From: Clonostachys chloroleuca
Lineage: Eukaryota > Ascomycota > Sordariomycetes > Hypocreales > Bionectriaceae
DNA: 64,000 nt
NCBI GenBank assembly: GCA_037952775.1
Contig: JBANAY010000003.1
Location: 16,120,001-16,184,000 of the forward strand
Direction: 5' to 3'
Of the stretch, positions 30,636 to 43,063 are shown piece by piece (within the stretch, counting starts at the first letter, position 1; each line of letters starts with the position of its first letter). The notes beneath the pieces were generated by a model, which was not told where the DNA came from, made no database searches, and saw only the letters and a program-made list of their open reading frames with translations. The translations under genes were made by a program, and so were the position numbers.

Positions 30636-33600
30636 ATGCCTGGGCTGGTTTCTGCCACAGGTGTCCTGGCATTCCTTGCCGAGGAGGAGCCTGAGCTCAG
30701 AGTCTTCGCTCTTCAGACCCTGAACGATGACATCGACACCGTTTGGACAGAGGTTGCTGGGGCCTTGAGCCAGATGTATGATTAGCCCTCCCTCCCATTC
30801 GAGCAACCGCACGAACTAACTTTCTGTGTGCAGCGAGGCCCTCTACGAAGATGAATCCTTCCCCGAGCGACAGTTAGCCGCCCTGGTTCTTGCCAAGGTT
30901 TACTACCATCTCCAAGCCTACAATGACAGCATGGTGTTTGCCCTCGCTGCAGGCGACCTGTTCAAGCTTGATGCGCACGGCGAGTTTGAGGAGACCATCA
31001 TCTCCAAGTGCGTCGACCAGTACATTGCTACATCCGCCGCGAAGAACCCTGGCCCCAAGCCCGCCAAGAGCACCGAGCTTCCTGAGCTTGCGACTACCTT
31101 CTCCAATGTCCCTGATGGTGCTGTCACCTCACCCACGACCCCCTTCTCCCAGACGACACTTCCTCCCAAGTCTCTTCTCTCTCGTGATTCTATCGATGAA
31201 TCCGTTCTCGGCGCCACCTTCCAGCCCATTGGAAAGAACGGGCGTTCTGGCTCCGTTGCCAACCTCCCAGACCAAGCTACCGAGTCCGCCCTGCAGAGAG
31301 TCATCGAGCGCCTTTTCGAGAGCTGCCTCAAGCAGGGCCGCTACAGGCAAGTGGTTGGCATTGCCATCGAGGCCAGGAATCTTCAGGTTCTTCGCAGTGT
31401 CATTAAGCGCGCTAGCGAGGATGCTGCTCGCTCCAAGAACAAGGCACAAGACGGGACCCCCGGGCCGGCTGAAGAGTTGATGGAGTATACGCTCAGTATC
31501 TGCATGGATATTGTCCAAGAACGTAGCTTCCGCCACGAAATCTTGCGTCTGGTCCTAGACCTATTAAACGAGATTCCCAACCCCGACTATTTTGCGATCG
31601 CCAAGTGCGTCGTCTACCTCAACTCCGACGAGGAAGCGTCTCGCATGCTGCAGACCCTGGTCGATAACGGCGATCGTACCTCGATAGCAAATGCCTACCA
31701 GATCGCTTTCGACCTTTATGACAATGGAACACAAGAATTTCTGGGCAAGGTCTTGGCCTCACTTCCATCCCCTGGTCCCGACCCCAGCGAGGCGGCTCCC
31801 GAAAAGCCTGCCAAGGCCACCGAAGCCAAGGATGCCGAGACTGAGCCTCTTCTCAAGGAGGAAAACGACGAGGAGGACGAGGATGAGGACGAGGACAAGC
31901 TTCCCGAGGAGATTGCTAAAGTCTGGCGTAACATACGCTCCATTTTGGATGGTTCTAAGACAATTCAACTCAACCTGGAGTTCCTGTACCGCAACAACCG
32001 AACCGACCTAAGCATCTTGACAAAGGTCCGCGACAGCCTCGAAGGCCGTAGCTCTATTTTCCACAGTGCCGTCACATTCTGCAATGCCTTCATGAACCAG
32101 GGTACTACGAACGACAAGTTTTTCCGTGACAACCTCGATTGGCTTGGCAAGGCTGTGAACTGGTCCAAGTTCACCGCGACAGCTGCCCTGGGTGTCATGC
32201 ACAGAGGCAATCTGAAGCAATCACGAAAGCTTCTGGAACCCTACCTCCCTAGAGCCGGTGGGCTGGGCAGCGGCTCCGTTTACAGTCAGGGCGGTGCTCT
32301 ATATGCCTATGGTTTGATCCATGCTAACCATGGTGCTGGTGCTCTCGAGTACCTCAAGACCCAATTCAACAACGCTGAAGATGAGGTCTTGCAGCATGGT
32401 GGTGCTCTTGGTTTGGGCATTGCAGGAATGGCGACTGGTGACATCGGCATTTTCGAGAAGCTCAGAGACATCCTGTTCCAGGACTCGGCACTCAACGGCG
32501 AGGCTGTCGGTCTATCCATGGGTCTCATTATGCTAGGTACTGGCAATGTCAAGGCCATCGAGGACATGATCACATACGCCCACGAGACTACTCATGAGAA
32601 GATTGTCCGCGGTGTGTCTATTGGCATGGCTCTCATCATGTACGGTCGTCAGGAAGGAGCCGATGTCTTGATTGAGGGTCTGCTAAACGACCCCGACCCA
32701 ACTCTACGATATGGCGGTATTCTTACAGTTGCCTTGGCCTACTGTGGTACCGGAAGCAACAAGGCCGTTCGTAAGCTCCTCCACGTTGCCGTCAGCGATG
32801 TGAGCGACGATGTTCGTCGTATTGCTGTGATGAGTTTGGGCTTCATCCTCTTCCGCAAGCCCGGCAGTGTCCCTCGCATGGTTGAGCTTCTTTCCGAGTC
32901 ATACAACCCCCACGTGCGGTATGGATCTGCTATGGCTCTGGGTATCGCCTGCGCTGGAACCGGTCTCGATGAAGCTATTGATCTCTTGGAGCCGATGATG
33001 AAGGACCCAACCGACTTTGTCCGACAGGGAGCTCTCATCTCTCTTGCAATGATTCTGGTTCAGCAGAACGAGGTGATGAACCCCAAGGTCGCATCTATCC
33101 GCAAGACTTTGAAGAAGGTTGTTGGGGACCGTCACGAGGATGCCATGACCAAATTTGGTGCTGCCCTGGCCCTGGGTATCATTGATGCCGGTGGTCGCAA
33201 CTGCACAATTGGCCTCCAAACACAAACAGGTAATCTTAACATGGCTGGAATCGTCGGTATGGCTGTCTTCACGCAATACTGGTACTGGTTCCCCTTCACC
33301 CACTTCTTGTCCCTGAGCTTCTCGCCCACTTCAATCATTGGATTGGATCACAACCTCGAAATTCCTGATTTCAAGTTCCACTGCGCCACCCGCCAGAGCC
33401 TCTTTGAGTATCCCCCAGAGCAAGAGGTCAAGGCCGAGGAGGGCCCAGCCTTGATTGCAACTGCCATTCTATCGACAACTGCTCAGGCCAAGCGACGGGC
33501 ACAGAAGAAGGAGAAGGCTCAACGCCGCGAGAGCATGGACATCGACTCCGCTCCAGCTAGACCTTCCGTAGACGCCATGGATGTATCGGAGGATAAGAAG

Positions 33601-34265
33601 AAGGACGAAGGCGAAAAGGAAGACAAGGAAGATAAGGAAGACAAGGAGAAGAAGAGCGGCGATGATAAGGAGTCTAGCCCTGCCGAGTCCAAGAAGAAGC
33701 CTGAAAAGGAGAAGGTTGGGTTCGAGATTGAGAACATGACCCGTGTTCTCCCTGGCCAGCTCAAGTACATCAGCTTCCCGGCTGGCAGGTATAAGCCTGT
33801 CAAGAAGGTAAAGTACTCCAACCCCACCAGTTTCATTTATAGAAAGCTAACGTTCATTGTCTGAAGCCTACTGGCGGACCTCTTTTACTTGACGACACAC
33901 AGCCCGATGAGCCCAAGACCTTGCTTGAGGAGAAGCTGAAGAAGGTCACAACAGAGCGGGCTCCCGTTGCGGGAGCTGGTACCCAACGGGGCGGACGAGG
34001 AGGCGGCCGATCCATCCTCGACGGACTGGTGGACCCAGGCCGTGGCTCGACTGGCAACTCGATGGTGGACCAGATCCTTCGAAATGCACAGGGGCGGAAT
34101 TCGCCTTTGGCCAGCTTGTTAGACCTTCCCTCTACCCCCGGAGCCCCAGGCGCCACGGGAGCTGCCTATGTCCCTGGATTGGAGGATGACGAGGATGACG
34201 AGGATGCCAACGTGCCGAACGAGTTCGAATACTACTCCGACAATGGCAGTGACGATGAATTGTAG
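30636..34265 (+). CDS. RPN2: 26S proteasome regulatory subunit RPN2 (PSMD1)
   Basis: Three exons: 30636-30775, 30834-33807 and 33867-34265, with introns of 58 and 59 nt; 1170 residues in phase. The largest non-ATPase subunit of the 19S base; it is a scaffold binding Rpn1/Rpn13 and the ATPase ring and acts in ubiquitin-dependent degradation. Seen: the N-terminal helical repeats (SATGVLAFLAEEEPELRVFA, FPERQLAALVLAKVYYHL) and a toroid of proteasome/cyclosome repeats at about 32280-33200 (GGALYAYGLIHANHG, GGALGLGIAGMATGD, GEAVGLSMGLIMLG, YGSAMALGIACAGTG). An acidic insert (EENDEEDEDEDEDK) and a KEKE segment (KKKDEGEKEDKEDKEDKE) are also present, as is PGQLKYISFPAGRYKPVKK near the C-terminus. The start is set by MPGLVSATG just downstream of a CA-rich leader. 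Fungal orthologs are usually somewhat shorter; the extra length is in low-complexity parts. Confidence 0.96.
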
Positions 34266-34864
34266 ATTCATAATGCGTCAGCCAGTCTACCGCCACCTCG
34301 ACTTCCCTATTCGCCCTCGGGTGTTGATGAAGAATGGGACCAATCTCTCGTTAGGACACTAATCGGATGGACTGTGCGAGTGGTTTTGGATGGAATTGGC
34401 GATGTATGTTCAGAATGCCACCGTCCAACGCGATGGTGGCCTCTGCAACACCTCGGCCATTATACACTTACTCTACACCATATTTTTACCAATATGCTAA
34501 TGCATGCTTCTATGTATTATCGAATATACAGCGACGGTTGGTTGAGGATGGGTATGTAGGTTAAAGGGAAAAGAATAGGAGGTAAAGGCGCCTTAGGTCT
34601 GTGCTATGGTACAAACGGAATAGACTTTGTTTTGAGTCCAGTACAAAGGATCCCCGAGACTTGCTCGAGGTTAATCCTGCCGCTCTGTGAATTCGCCATG
34701 TACACACATATCGATAACTTGAAATGAGTTCGACACGCTTCTGATAGAATGAGGTTAATTTTGATTGAATGATAATCACGAGGGGTATCTGTCATTAAAT
34801 TACGCTACAGTACAATCTAATTAGTTCTTTTTCTTCTCCCTCCGCTCCTTCATGTCCCGAAGGA
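34266..34864. other. Intergenic between convergent genes
   Basis: 3' UTRs of RPN2 and the sulfite oxidase gene. No ORF with motifs. Confidence 0.5.
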
Positions 34865-36751
34865 TTAATCCTGCTTCTGCTGGCCCAGGCAGTCAGTGCA
34901 GACCCGCACACGGTGCCAGGCGGAGGCCAGATTGCCCCTGATATTCCACGTCGCGGCGTGGCTCTCGGGCTGGGTGTTGTATGTCTCGTCGGTGGCCTTG
35001 ACGACCACGGTGGTGCAGACCCGGCTCTCCGCTCCCTTGGCATCACCACCCTCCTCCGCGCCCTGCTGGGCCTCATTTTGCCGGAGCACACCGGCGGGGA
35101 CCTTGCCCTCGAAGCGCCAGCGCTTCCAGGCCCAGAACCCGTGCCCGCTGCATGGGGACGAGCCGCCGCTGCCACCACCAGAGCAGTCGGGGAGCAGCCG
35201 GGCCTGGGACCAGGTCTGCCCGCCGTCGATGGAGACGTCGACGCGGATGATCTCCCGCCCGCCGCCCGAGTAGGCGTACCCGCCGAGGGAGATGGGATAA
35301 CACGCGCTGCTGCTGCTGTCCTCGCCGTGAAGCTCTCCCTTCCCGAGCTTCACGGCGGTGACGGCGCTCTGGACGGGCATCTCCTGTATGGCGGGGGCGG
35401 CGTCCCAGTCGACGCTGGTCGTCTGGTTGGGGCCGAAGCACTTGTAATCCCTGCGCTGCCACTGGCTGGGGCTCTCCTCGTCGCTGAGGGTGATCTTGTC
35501 GAGCCACTTGACGGAGCGGGCGGCGACGTGACCCGGGACGATGGAGCGGAGGGGGAAGCCGTGGTCGCGGGGGAGGTCTTGGCCGTTCATGCCCCAGGCG
35601 AGGAGGACGTCGCCGAGGGGGTCGGCGGCCTTGCGGATGGGGATGCTGGCGGCGTAGGCCTCCATGGCGGAGAAGTGGACGTGCTTGACGTCGTCGTCCG
35701 GCTTGAAGCCCGAGTCGGCGAGAACGTCGGCGAGGAGGACGCCGTGCCACTGGGCGTTGGAGATGGCGCCCGTGTCCCAGGGGAGGCCGTTGGCCTTGCG
35801 GCCCGACTCGCGGCTCATGTTGGAGCGGCGGTTGCCGGAGCACTGGAGGGCGGCGGTGACGGTGCGCTGGGGGAAGCGAGTCTTGAGGTCGTGGAGGGTG
35901 TACTTCTTGGCCGAGCCGTCGGGCAACTCGACGGTGAGAGTGTGCTGCTCCGGGTCGGCGACGGTGGGTACCCACATGTGGTTGCGGACGTAGAAGAGGT
36001 CGTTGGGCGTGAGGAAGCTCGCCTCAAGGGCGTACCCTGGGGACTCGGCGTTTCTGGGCTTGAGGGTGCGGGTGATCAGGTCGGCGTGCCTGGCCGGATC
36101 GTCTGAGAAGGGGTCCTCGACATCTTCGCTCTGGGCCGGGCGGGAGCCGTCGGGGGTGAGGTCTGCCGAGTCCACGTAGCCGATGAGGTACTGGGAGAGG
36201 ATGTCGTAGACGTACTGAGATTTGTGGATGGCGAAGATATCCCAGTATCTATCAATGGATCCGCCTGCTGCTCGGAGGATCACGTCGCCTCCTGGGTGTG
36301 CTGGGACCCAGTCTGTTATGTCGTAGACTTTGGTGCCATGGACGATCCATGGGTTCGGGGAGGAGCCGTTGTGCTTGCGGATTTCAGAAAGTCGAAACCG
36401 GGGCAGGCTGTCGTCTGTCTGGGAGGAATTCTCAAGGACTTGGGAGGCATCGAGAGATGCGGGTGGTAGTTGAGTGGTGAAGAAGGCAAAGATGGAGATA
36501 AGAAGACCGGCAGAGGCAACCCAAGGAGTGAGTGGTGGTCGGGCCTGGCTCTTCTGGCTCGCTGGGGGCGTCCGTGTACTCAGTCCCCGGAATGACAATA
36601 ACAAAGCAGCATGTTGGGACGAGTTGCGTATCTTTGGAGCAGGAATCGCTACTCGTGAATGCGACCCCAAGGGCCTTGGTCGCAGTAGTATCTGGCAAGT
36701 CTGGAGATACGATCGGGGCGGCATAGTGAAGGAGGGTGACGATTCATTCAA
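34865..36751 (-). CDS. Sulfite oxidase (cytochrome b5 + Mo-cofactor domains), mitochondrial
   Basis: A 628-residue intronless gene. It oxidises sulfite to sulfate, passing electrons via heme to cytochrome c, in sulfur-amino-acid catabolism and sulfite detoxification. Seen in order: an Arg/Ser-rich presequence (LLRPRPLGSHSRVAIPAPK), a hydrophobic span at about 76-96 (WVASAGLLISIFAFF) consistent with intermembrane-space anchoring, and a cytochrome b5 domain (about 116-195) with HPGG at 152-155 and a second heme His at about 176. The molybdopterin domain contains ALQCSGNRR, with Cys304 as Mo ligand. The C-terminal dimerisation domain includes IRVDVSIDGGQTWSQA and WAWKRW. Domain order matches animal-type sulfite oxidase, not nitrate reductase, since no FAD/NADH domain follows. 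The start could also be Met10. The antisense strand carries long unbiased ORFs caused by high GC. Confidence 0.94.
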   Translation of the reverse strand: MNESSPSFTMPPRSYLQTCQILLRPRPLGSHSRVAIPAPKIRNSSQHAALLLSFRGLSTRTPPASQKSQARPPLTPWVASAGLLISIFAFFTTQLPPASLDASQVLENSSQTDDSLPRFRLSEIRKHNGSSPNPWIVHGTKVYDITDWVPAHPGGDVILRAAGGSIDRYWDIFAIHKSQYVYDILSQYLIGYVDSADLTPDGSRPAQSEDVEDPFSDDPARHADLITRTLKPRNAESPGYALEASFLTPNDLFYVRNHMWVPTVADPEQHTLTVELPDGSAKKYTLHDLKTRFPQRTVTAALQCSGNRRSNMSRESGRKANGLPWDTGAISNAQWHGVLLADVLADSGFKPDDDVKHVHFSAMEAYAASIPIRKAADPLGDVLLAWGMNGQDLPRDHGFPLRSIVPGHVAARSVKWLDKITLSDEESPSQWQRRDYKCFGPNQTTSVDWDAAPAIQEMPVQSAVTAVKLGKGELHGEDSSSSACYPISLGGYAYSGGGREIIRVDVSIDGGQTWSQARLLPDCSGGGSGGSSPCSGHGFWAWKRWRFEGKVPAGVLRQNEAQQGAEEGGDAKGAESRVCTTVVVKATDETYNTQPESHAATWNIRGNLASAWHRVRVCTDCLGQQKQD

Positions 36752-37640
36752 GAGAGTGGCAGGGACGGGGACAATGAGATGGAGGCGACGGAGATGAGAG
36801 ATTCAGATCATGGTGAGAGATGTCGACTGAGGAGCTGAAGAGTCTGGTAGATGGTCAAACGCTGTAGGGAGTCAGTGCGAAAACGGCGATCGCTACCAGT
36901 CCGTGCAGATAAGAAGCAGTTACACGGCAGGATGGATCGGCGACAATGTGGCAGGGACGAATTGGAGGTGAGACAAACTAGATATAGTCAAGCAGGAGAG
37001 AAAGCGAGAGGGAGGAGGACAGAGGCCCTTCCCTCTTCATCGCGATGGAGGCAAACCCCGAGGTCAGCTGGTCTCTTGCGGCCCCCAGACACAGGAGAGA
37101 CAGAAGTACGTAACGAGATGCGTAGCTAGCTCTTCGTATTTAACAACAGCCGCTGTGCTAACGCGGCCAAGCCGTGAGCTACGGCTAGCAAAAGTCTGGG
37201 GAAAGGGTCCGCCCCGTCACTTCGTTCGCCGATTGAACCGGGATCCTACGTAATGCAATCTAGCTACCCTGGATCCCTGCAGTCAATCGCCGGTGCACCC
37301 CTGTCAGACCTCGATAGGGAAGATGCTCGGGACGATGCTCGGGAGTCGGTCATCTAGGAGTCTGGTTTTATTCATTTACTGGGCAGGATTAATCATTCTC
37401 ATCTTTGTACAGGTGGGTACAGGATAAAGGTAGCTCCATCCCAGTATCAAGTCAAAGTACCCAAGGTAGCTATCTCGTTGTCGTGACAAACGCTCATAAA
37501 ACTAACGCGCTTCGTGTATCCATGCATCATCTCAGAACTACCCCTTCTGTGTCGATTGCTGTGCGTGAATCCCCCAAAGACTGGTCTATGGCAGTCAGGG
37601 CAGGTCGGGCAACAATGGCGTCCATATGTTCTAGTTGTTA
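36752..37640. other. Intergenic
   Basis: Promoter of the sulfite oxidase gene and 3' flank of the F-box gene. Purine-rich stretches at 36830-37050 on this strand; no supported ORF. Confidence 0.45.
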
Positions 37641-39501
37641 TCAACCCAAATCCTGAGCCGTCGGCCCTACTGCGTTCAAATGGAAGTCAATGTCAATCCT
37701 CCGAAAGTAGCTGATGTGGTGCAACTCGACCCAGTACTGCGCAATGCAATCGTGGCTGAGGAGCAGCAGCTGGCTCTCGATGAACTTGTCTGGAAGGGCA
37801 GTTAGTTAGCCGCATGCATACCTTTGCAATAAGGAGAAATCGACCCATACCTCTCTGGAAACCTGTATTCGCCACATGGCCTCGGCTCTTTACCGCCCTT
37901 GCTCCCTCATAGTCAAACGGTGGACCAGGAGGAAGCTCAATGGTGCCCTCGGGGCCGATATCCTCGGCGACAAAGGTATACTCTCCGCGCGGCACATTGG
38001 CATCGCCGGTAAGCTTGATGGCTTCTAGACGCCCGCGGTAGATTCGGGCATCCAGCCGTCGCTTCTCCCAATGTGCGTCCGTCTCTCCCTCCAGACGCAC
38101 CAGGTTGAGCTCCTCGTCGGACGCTGGTGGGTCATCTGGCTGGTTGAAGAGGAGGAACTCGCACCCGTGCAAGGAGTAATCACCGACCCAGATGCCCCTC
38201 CAGGGTTTGGTGGGCGTTGGGGTGTACAGTTTTGGATCCAGCGTCGAGTACGTCATGACGTCCTCACCCATGTGAATCCCAATCGGAGCAGGGCGGACGA
38301 GGTTTGCGGCAGTGCCGGGGGAGCCGCCGCCTCCCACTGTCCTCGCCATTCGCTCCAGGAGGGCTCGCGTGGACGTGCTTGTACCCAGCATCTCCATCCA
38401 CCGCCGCAGACGGAATGTTTTATCCGACAATTCAGATCGCTGGGTGGGTTTGGGAGGCTCTTGCCGACCCTCGCTGTCGTTCGTCGTTCGGTCGCACACA
38501 ACATGCGTGGAGGCGGGGATGGTTGGCGGGGGCCAGATGTGGCCATACGGATAGTCGGCGCGCCGCTTCTGGCTCACCGTCTCCTCGTCCAGGGGCTTGG
38601 TCAAGATCAGGTTGCTGTACATGTGCTGGAACCGCTCGTCCAGCAGCACGTTGATCTCCTCGGAGAACTTGTTGCGCTTGAGCCTCCTCGAGTACTTCCT
38701 GTCGCCAATCCTGAATTGCAAGACGGGCTTGTCGAGGTGTAGATAGACCCTGCATTTGAAGGGTTGGATGACGACACTGGGGTTTGCGTCCCATTGCTGG
38801 GCCATGTCTTCTATCCGTACAGCGAGCAGGTCGTAGCCCTCGATACATCCTCGCCTAGGGTCGTAGCGGACCAGGATGAGCTTGCCAGGTAGGCCGGAGT
38901 CACTGAACCAGATTTTATGCTTAGGGAGAAACCACAACGGATCGTACTCTGCGAATAATTGATGATAAGATTTGAACGGCGACGGGCTCTGGAGACGGGC
39001 CCCGGGGGCATTCTCTCGGACGAAGGGGTACCAGAGCATGTCGGACAGCGCATGGCCGCGCATTTGGCGGCAAGTTGCGGCCACGGAGACGAGGTCGTAG
39101 GGGGAGAGGTGGCCAAGGATCAGGTCGAGAATCTCAGCAGGCGCACTGAGGAGGAGGGAGGAGCTGGGCTCGAAGGCTTGGTTGAGAGGCACGTGGACGC
39201 CATCTGGGGAGCTCTCGATGGAGTGGAAGGAGGTCTCGCTGTTATCCCGATCATCAGCCACGGCATCATGGGGTTTGACGGTCTCGACGTGTAGCGCTGA
39301 CTGCTCGGACGGGCTTTCATTTGAGGGGGAGATGGGGGCCAGACTAGGTGCGCCTGCGCTTGGCGCCGAGGCTTCGACTGCGGCAGCATCGCAGAGGGAG
39401 GTTGGGGTAGGTATATCCGATGGGATTCTGGGCTCGGAGGGCCCTGTCTCGGGTGGAGGCGGGGTGGCGGCCATGTTGGAGGTGCCAGATGGGCGGCGCA
39501 A
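37641..39501 (-). CDS. F-box protein, FBXO31-like
   Basis: Two exons, 39501-37851 and 37789-37641, separated by a 61-nt intron (GTATGG...CTAACTAAC...CAG); in phase, 599 residues. Probably a substrate receptor of an SCF ubiquitin ligase. Seen: a disordered Pro/Ser-rich N-terminus, the F-box at about residues 118-157 (SAPAEILDLILGHLSPYDLV, then ATCRQMRGHALSDMLW), and a large C-terminal beta domain like the cyclin-D1-binding region of FBXO31 (KPWRGIWVGDYSLHGCEFLL). The final exon adds DKFIESQLLLLSHDCIAQYW and HHISYFRRIDID, typical closing elements of this family. Without the second exon the protein would end in unrelated residues, so the splice is well supported. The start may be Met10 (MAATPPPPE). 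The degradation target is unknown. Confidence 0.88.
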
Positions 39502-40716
39502 GTCTGGGGGCGGGTGCGGCAGTTTTAAGTGTTTGCTGGTACGAAGCTTATCAGATGCGACGAGGCGGATGGAGATGGAACGAGGGAATGAGGCGGGCGG
39601 TGCTTGTTGATCGGGTGCCAGGGAGCAGCGGGTAGTTCGTCATTTGGCAGGCGAATGCGGAGACGATGCTGGTGCTAGTCGATCCAGGCCAGGTTAATAA
39701 GGTGCGGTCCAGGGCCGGGCCAAGGCACTACCACTGACTAGGAAGATAGCTGGTGGCACGACGATGATGAGATGCTGCCATGGGCGGGGTGATGAAAGAG
39801 GAGACGAGGTGGGGTTGTTTCTGTCGTTGCATCATCATCCTTCCTGGACATTGTGGCATGGCAATGTGGCGCAAAGTCCATTACGCCTCACTATAGTGTG
39901 ATGATAGAGGCAATCCATATGTCTTTGACTCAAGCTTTACGATCATACAATTACATTTTCTTACAATATGTACACCTGGTACTAGGTTCCTTTATTAATG
40001 AAATTAACCTCACCAAAACCCAGTGTCAGTAGGTAGTTCATAGATGCTTCAACGTATTGCTGTTGTAAGTGGCAGATGAGGCGCTGACGGCACACTTCCT
40101 CTCAAAGAACCAAGGAAATGACTTTGTATCGAACACGTATTCTATAGCCCAAAGAAAATAATCGAAATGATGGTCCTGCAAGACTAATTCATTAAAGTCA
40201 TATCGGAGCTGCTACCTAATTTCCGCCACAGAGGACACCCTTCTTGTTTCTTCATTCACCCAGGGCGTATAAAGCATCTTTATCAATAATAAGCTCCAAG
40301 TATAAGCGCAGCACGTACTGGAACGGAAGCTGGAAATCATTTTGCGGTGCCTCCCTCTCAATAGCTGCTCCGACGTGCCACTGATACGGTCAACATAATA
40401 CGAAGCAGGACAGGACATAGAAAATATGCGGTATGTAAGCTTATCGTCTATTTAACAGTGCAGTAATGCTCGACCATCAATGAATCCTTGTCCATGCCTT
40501 CCATTTAGTTGAGACCAAGAGCTGTGATTGGCTTGTATCGATGTATGTAACCGGTCGAAACTTGTTGTTTTGGGGGCTGGTGGTCATAACAGCCATCTTC
40601 CAATTCCTTGTTCCCAGAGACAGCAGGCAGGCCGGGCTTATATATAGGTAATTGGGCCTATAGGGAGACATCTTTTACAATTGACACTGGGCGGCATTCG
40701 CAGCTGTGTTGACATC
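39502..40716. other. Intergenic
   Basis: F-box promoter, then AT-rich DNA. Short ORFs at 40212-40418 and 40477-40671 (minus) have no motifs. Confidence 0.45.
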
Positions 40717-43063
40717 CTAGCTGCATCCATACCACGCTGCACCACTTTAGTGATAAGAATATCTGTATCTCGTAGTTTCAAGCGTTACTTCGGGAATGGC
40801 ACGAGCTCTGTAGGATTGTTTGCTAACCTGGGGGCCCAATCACAGACACCGAAAATGGGCGCGAGCCTTCCTTCCCCGTCAAGGGGCATAGGCCGGAGAC
40901 TTTTCCAACTGAAGCAACTCGTAAGACGATGTATGATAAGGTAGCAGGCGTATGAATTACATACCAGCAGCGGCAAGCTCAGGCGCTTGAAGGATAGCAG
41001 ACATGTTCGCGGATGCGTACCCGCTGAGGAGATCATCGAGGCTGCGGACATCGTTATCTAATGCCCCTTGATGAGGGTTCGTTCGAACTCACGGTTCGGG
41101 CTCGCCACTGTGGTGTGCTTTTCCCTCCACCCCTGGGATGACCATGACTTTCAGCTTTTCCTTCGAATCTGCCTCGAATATTTTGCTCAAGAGCCAACCC
41201 CGGTAGACCTCGCAGCGCCGAATACATTCAGCTAGCTTCTCCTCGCTGATAGACTTAATGATATCCCTAGTATACAGCGGTCAATGAAGGTGGCAAATTC
41301 CTCGAAAAAGCTGACCCACAATTTCGCAAGCATTTCTGAAGCAGGTCTGGGATTAGATAGGCTTGACTCTGCCCTGTCATTGCCCCAAGGCTGTTGAAGC
41401 TTCCTTTGAATCGCGGATGAATGGGTAGATCCCGGTCTAATCGATGTCAGATCAAAGAATTCCGGCCTCGGCAAACTTCTTACAGTCTTGAGATACGCAG
41501 CAATGTCATTGTTCTCTATTTCGTCCGGCATGTCCTCTTTCCATCGATTGGCGATGGAGATCACGGAACGATCGGTTTTGAAAGCGATCTCAAGCCCGTG
41601 TATGAATTGATTGGTAACACGAGTCTCCTCGTCATTGGCGGTAGAAAGGTAGTCACTCGGGCAGAGTATTTCGATGCGGTCCTAAGTAGCATTTACTGAG
41701 CAAAAGCACTGGCTCCGGATGATTTGTATTTGACCTCCTACCTCAATGAAATGTTCGCGAAGACGGCAAGGCCGTCCAACGGACACAGATATCATCTTGG
41801 AAAATTGTGAAATATCCCTACAGAAGAAGCTGGGCATGCTAAAGTCGCTGGTTTTGGTAAGCCACATACCCGCTACGACTAAGAAGACGAAGGGAGCTTA
41901 CGGGAATTGTGCAATAACTCCCTTAGCTTTCACGATGTCTGTTGTTGGGCGCATTGCATGGCATCCATTATAGACCGCTGGCATCGGAAGGCTTCCACGT
42001 GCGATATAATAGTTGGCGAAAAGATCGTTCGCCCCATGTGAAGAGATGAATGACCATTTGCTGTCAGACCCAAGTGAAAAGTCTCGCCAGTCGTAAAAGC
42101 AAATCGCTGCTGCACTTCCACTACCGAATACCCGAGGCGCTTGGGGTCTACCGTCACGGTGGTCGAATTGACCCGTGAGTGAACCAACAGCTGGTGCTTC
42201 TGGGTAAGTGAAGGTCACATGTTTTAGTTTGCCAACAATGATTGCACCGGCGCTTAAGAGGAAGTGAAGACAGCGAGCATGTGCCGCAGCTGGCAGGAGC
42301 TCTGGCAATGCCCTGTCATTGTCGAGACTGGTCTTGTGGCCAGCGATGTCGATATTGTCCTGTACGCCGATTCTCATGCCAGCGAATGGTTGACGTGCTG
42401 TTTTCGTGTAGTAGCAGCGGGAAGGTACGATTACTCTCCCGCCAGTACCAGGTGTCGGACAATCAAGCCTGTCCAATGTACATGTAAGGGAATGTTAGCT
42501 TCCAGGATAGAAAAATGGCTGGAGGGAGATTGGGGCAAAACTTATTCGCCAAACTTCCCATGCTTGGGCTTGAAGGTACACATGAAGGTGGCCTTGTGGT
42601 CATTATAGACTCTCCAAGGCTGCCAAACCCTTCGCTAGGAGAATACGTAGGGTCCAGAGGCAACTTCCCGATTACCGCGAACATATGCCTGGTGATGGAC
42701 ATGGACACCCCATGTCTGAAACCCTACGTGAAAACTAGGCTTGAGCCTGGGCCACGGCTCTGGGCCATAAAATACGAGCCTGGAGGCGAATTTACGTTGG
42801 TAGACATCGTCGGGCATCAGTTTGTCGACGAGGAAGTCGTAGAGAGAATCTGAGGTAATGTCCTGGCCAAAGTAGAGGGCATAGAGGAGAAACGGCACAG
42901 GGGTTGAGGAATCAACATTGAGAGAGAAGTTGACATCGTTTGGGACCAGAATGTACTCGACGCTATCGAGCTGCATCGTCGGCTCCTGCCCTGTGAAAAC
43001 TCCGGGCCCAGGAGGATTCTGCTGCATTGTGCCGGATATTGGAAATGCCGTTGATGGTAGCAA
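40717..43063 (-). pseudogene. Decayed fungal amidase (amidase-signature family)
   Basis: Remnants of one multi-exon amidase lie in order on the minus strand: an N-terminal region (43063-42638, e.g. FPISG...VEYILVPNDVNFSLN), VWQPWRVYNDHKATFMCTFK (42545-42634), the core GMRIGVQDNIDIAGHKTS with LLSAGAIIVGKLK, GSGSAAAICFYDWRDFSLGS and NGCHAMRPT (42476-41900). Then come CRDISQFSKM, CPSDYLSTANDEE, FKTDRSVISIANRW, IIKSISEEKLAECIRRC, LLSGYASANMSAILQAPE, PFSVSVIGPPG and DTDILITKVVQRGMDAAR (about 40770). Many introns still fit in phase. Damage: an in-frame TAG at 42635-42637, another stop after GPPG, and the catalytic Lys of the G-V-K-D motif replaced by Gln (CAG, 42360-42362). Living relatives hydrolyse amides with a Ser-cisSer-Lys triad; this copy is unlikely to. 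A possible first exon lies near 43122-43200. Confidence 0.75.

Noticed and set aside
35073..35975. 300-codon minus-strand ORF in another frame of the sulfite oxidase gene
   Set aside because: Arg/Pro-rich out-of-frame reading, typical of GC-rich genes.
34913..36106. 397-codon plus-strand ORF over the sulfite oxidase gene
   Set aside because: High-GC antisense ORF; the sense strand contains both cofactor domains.
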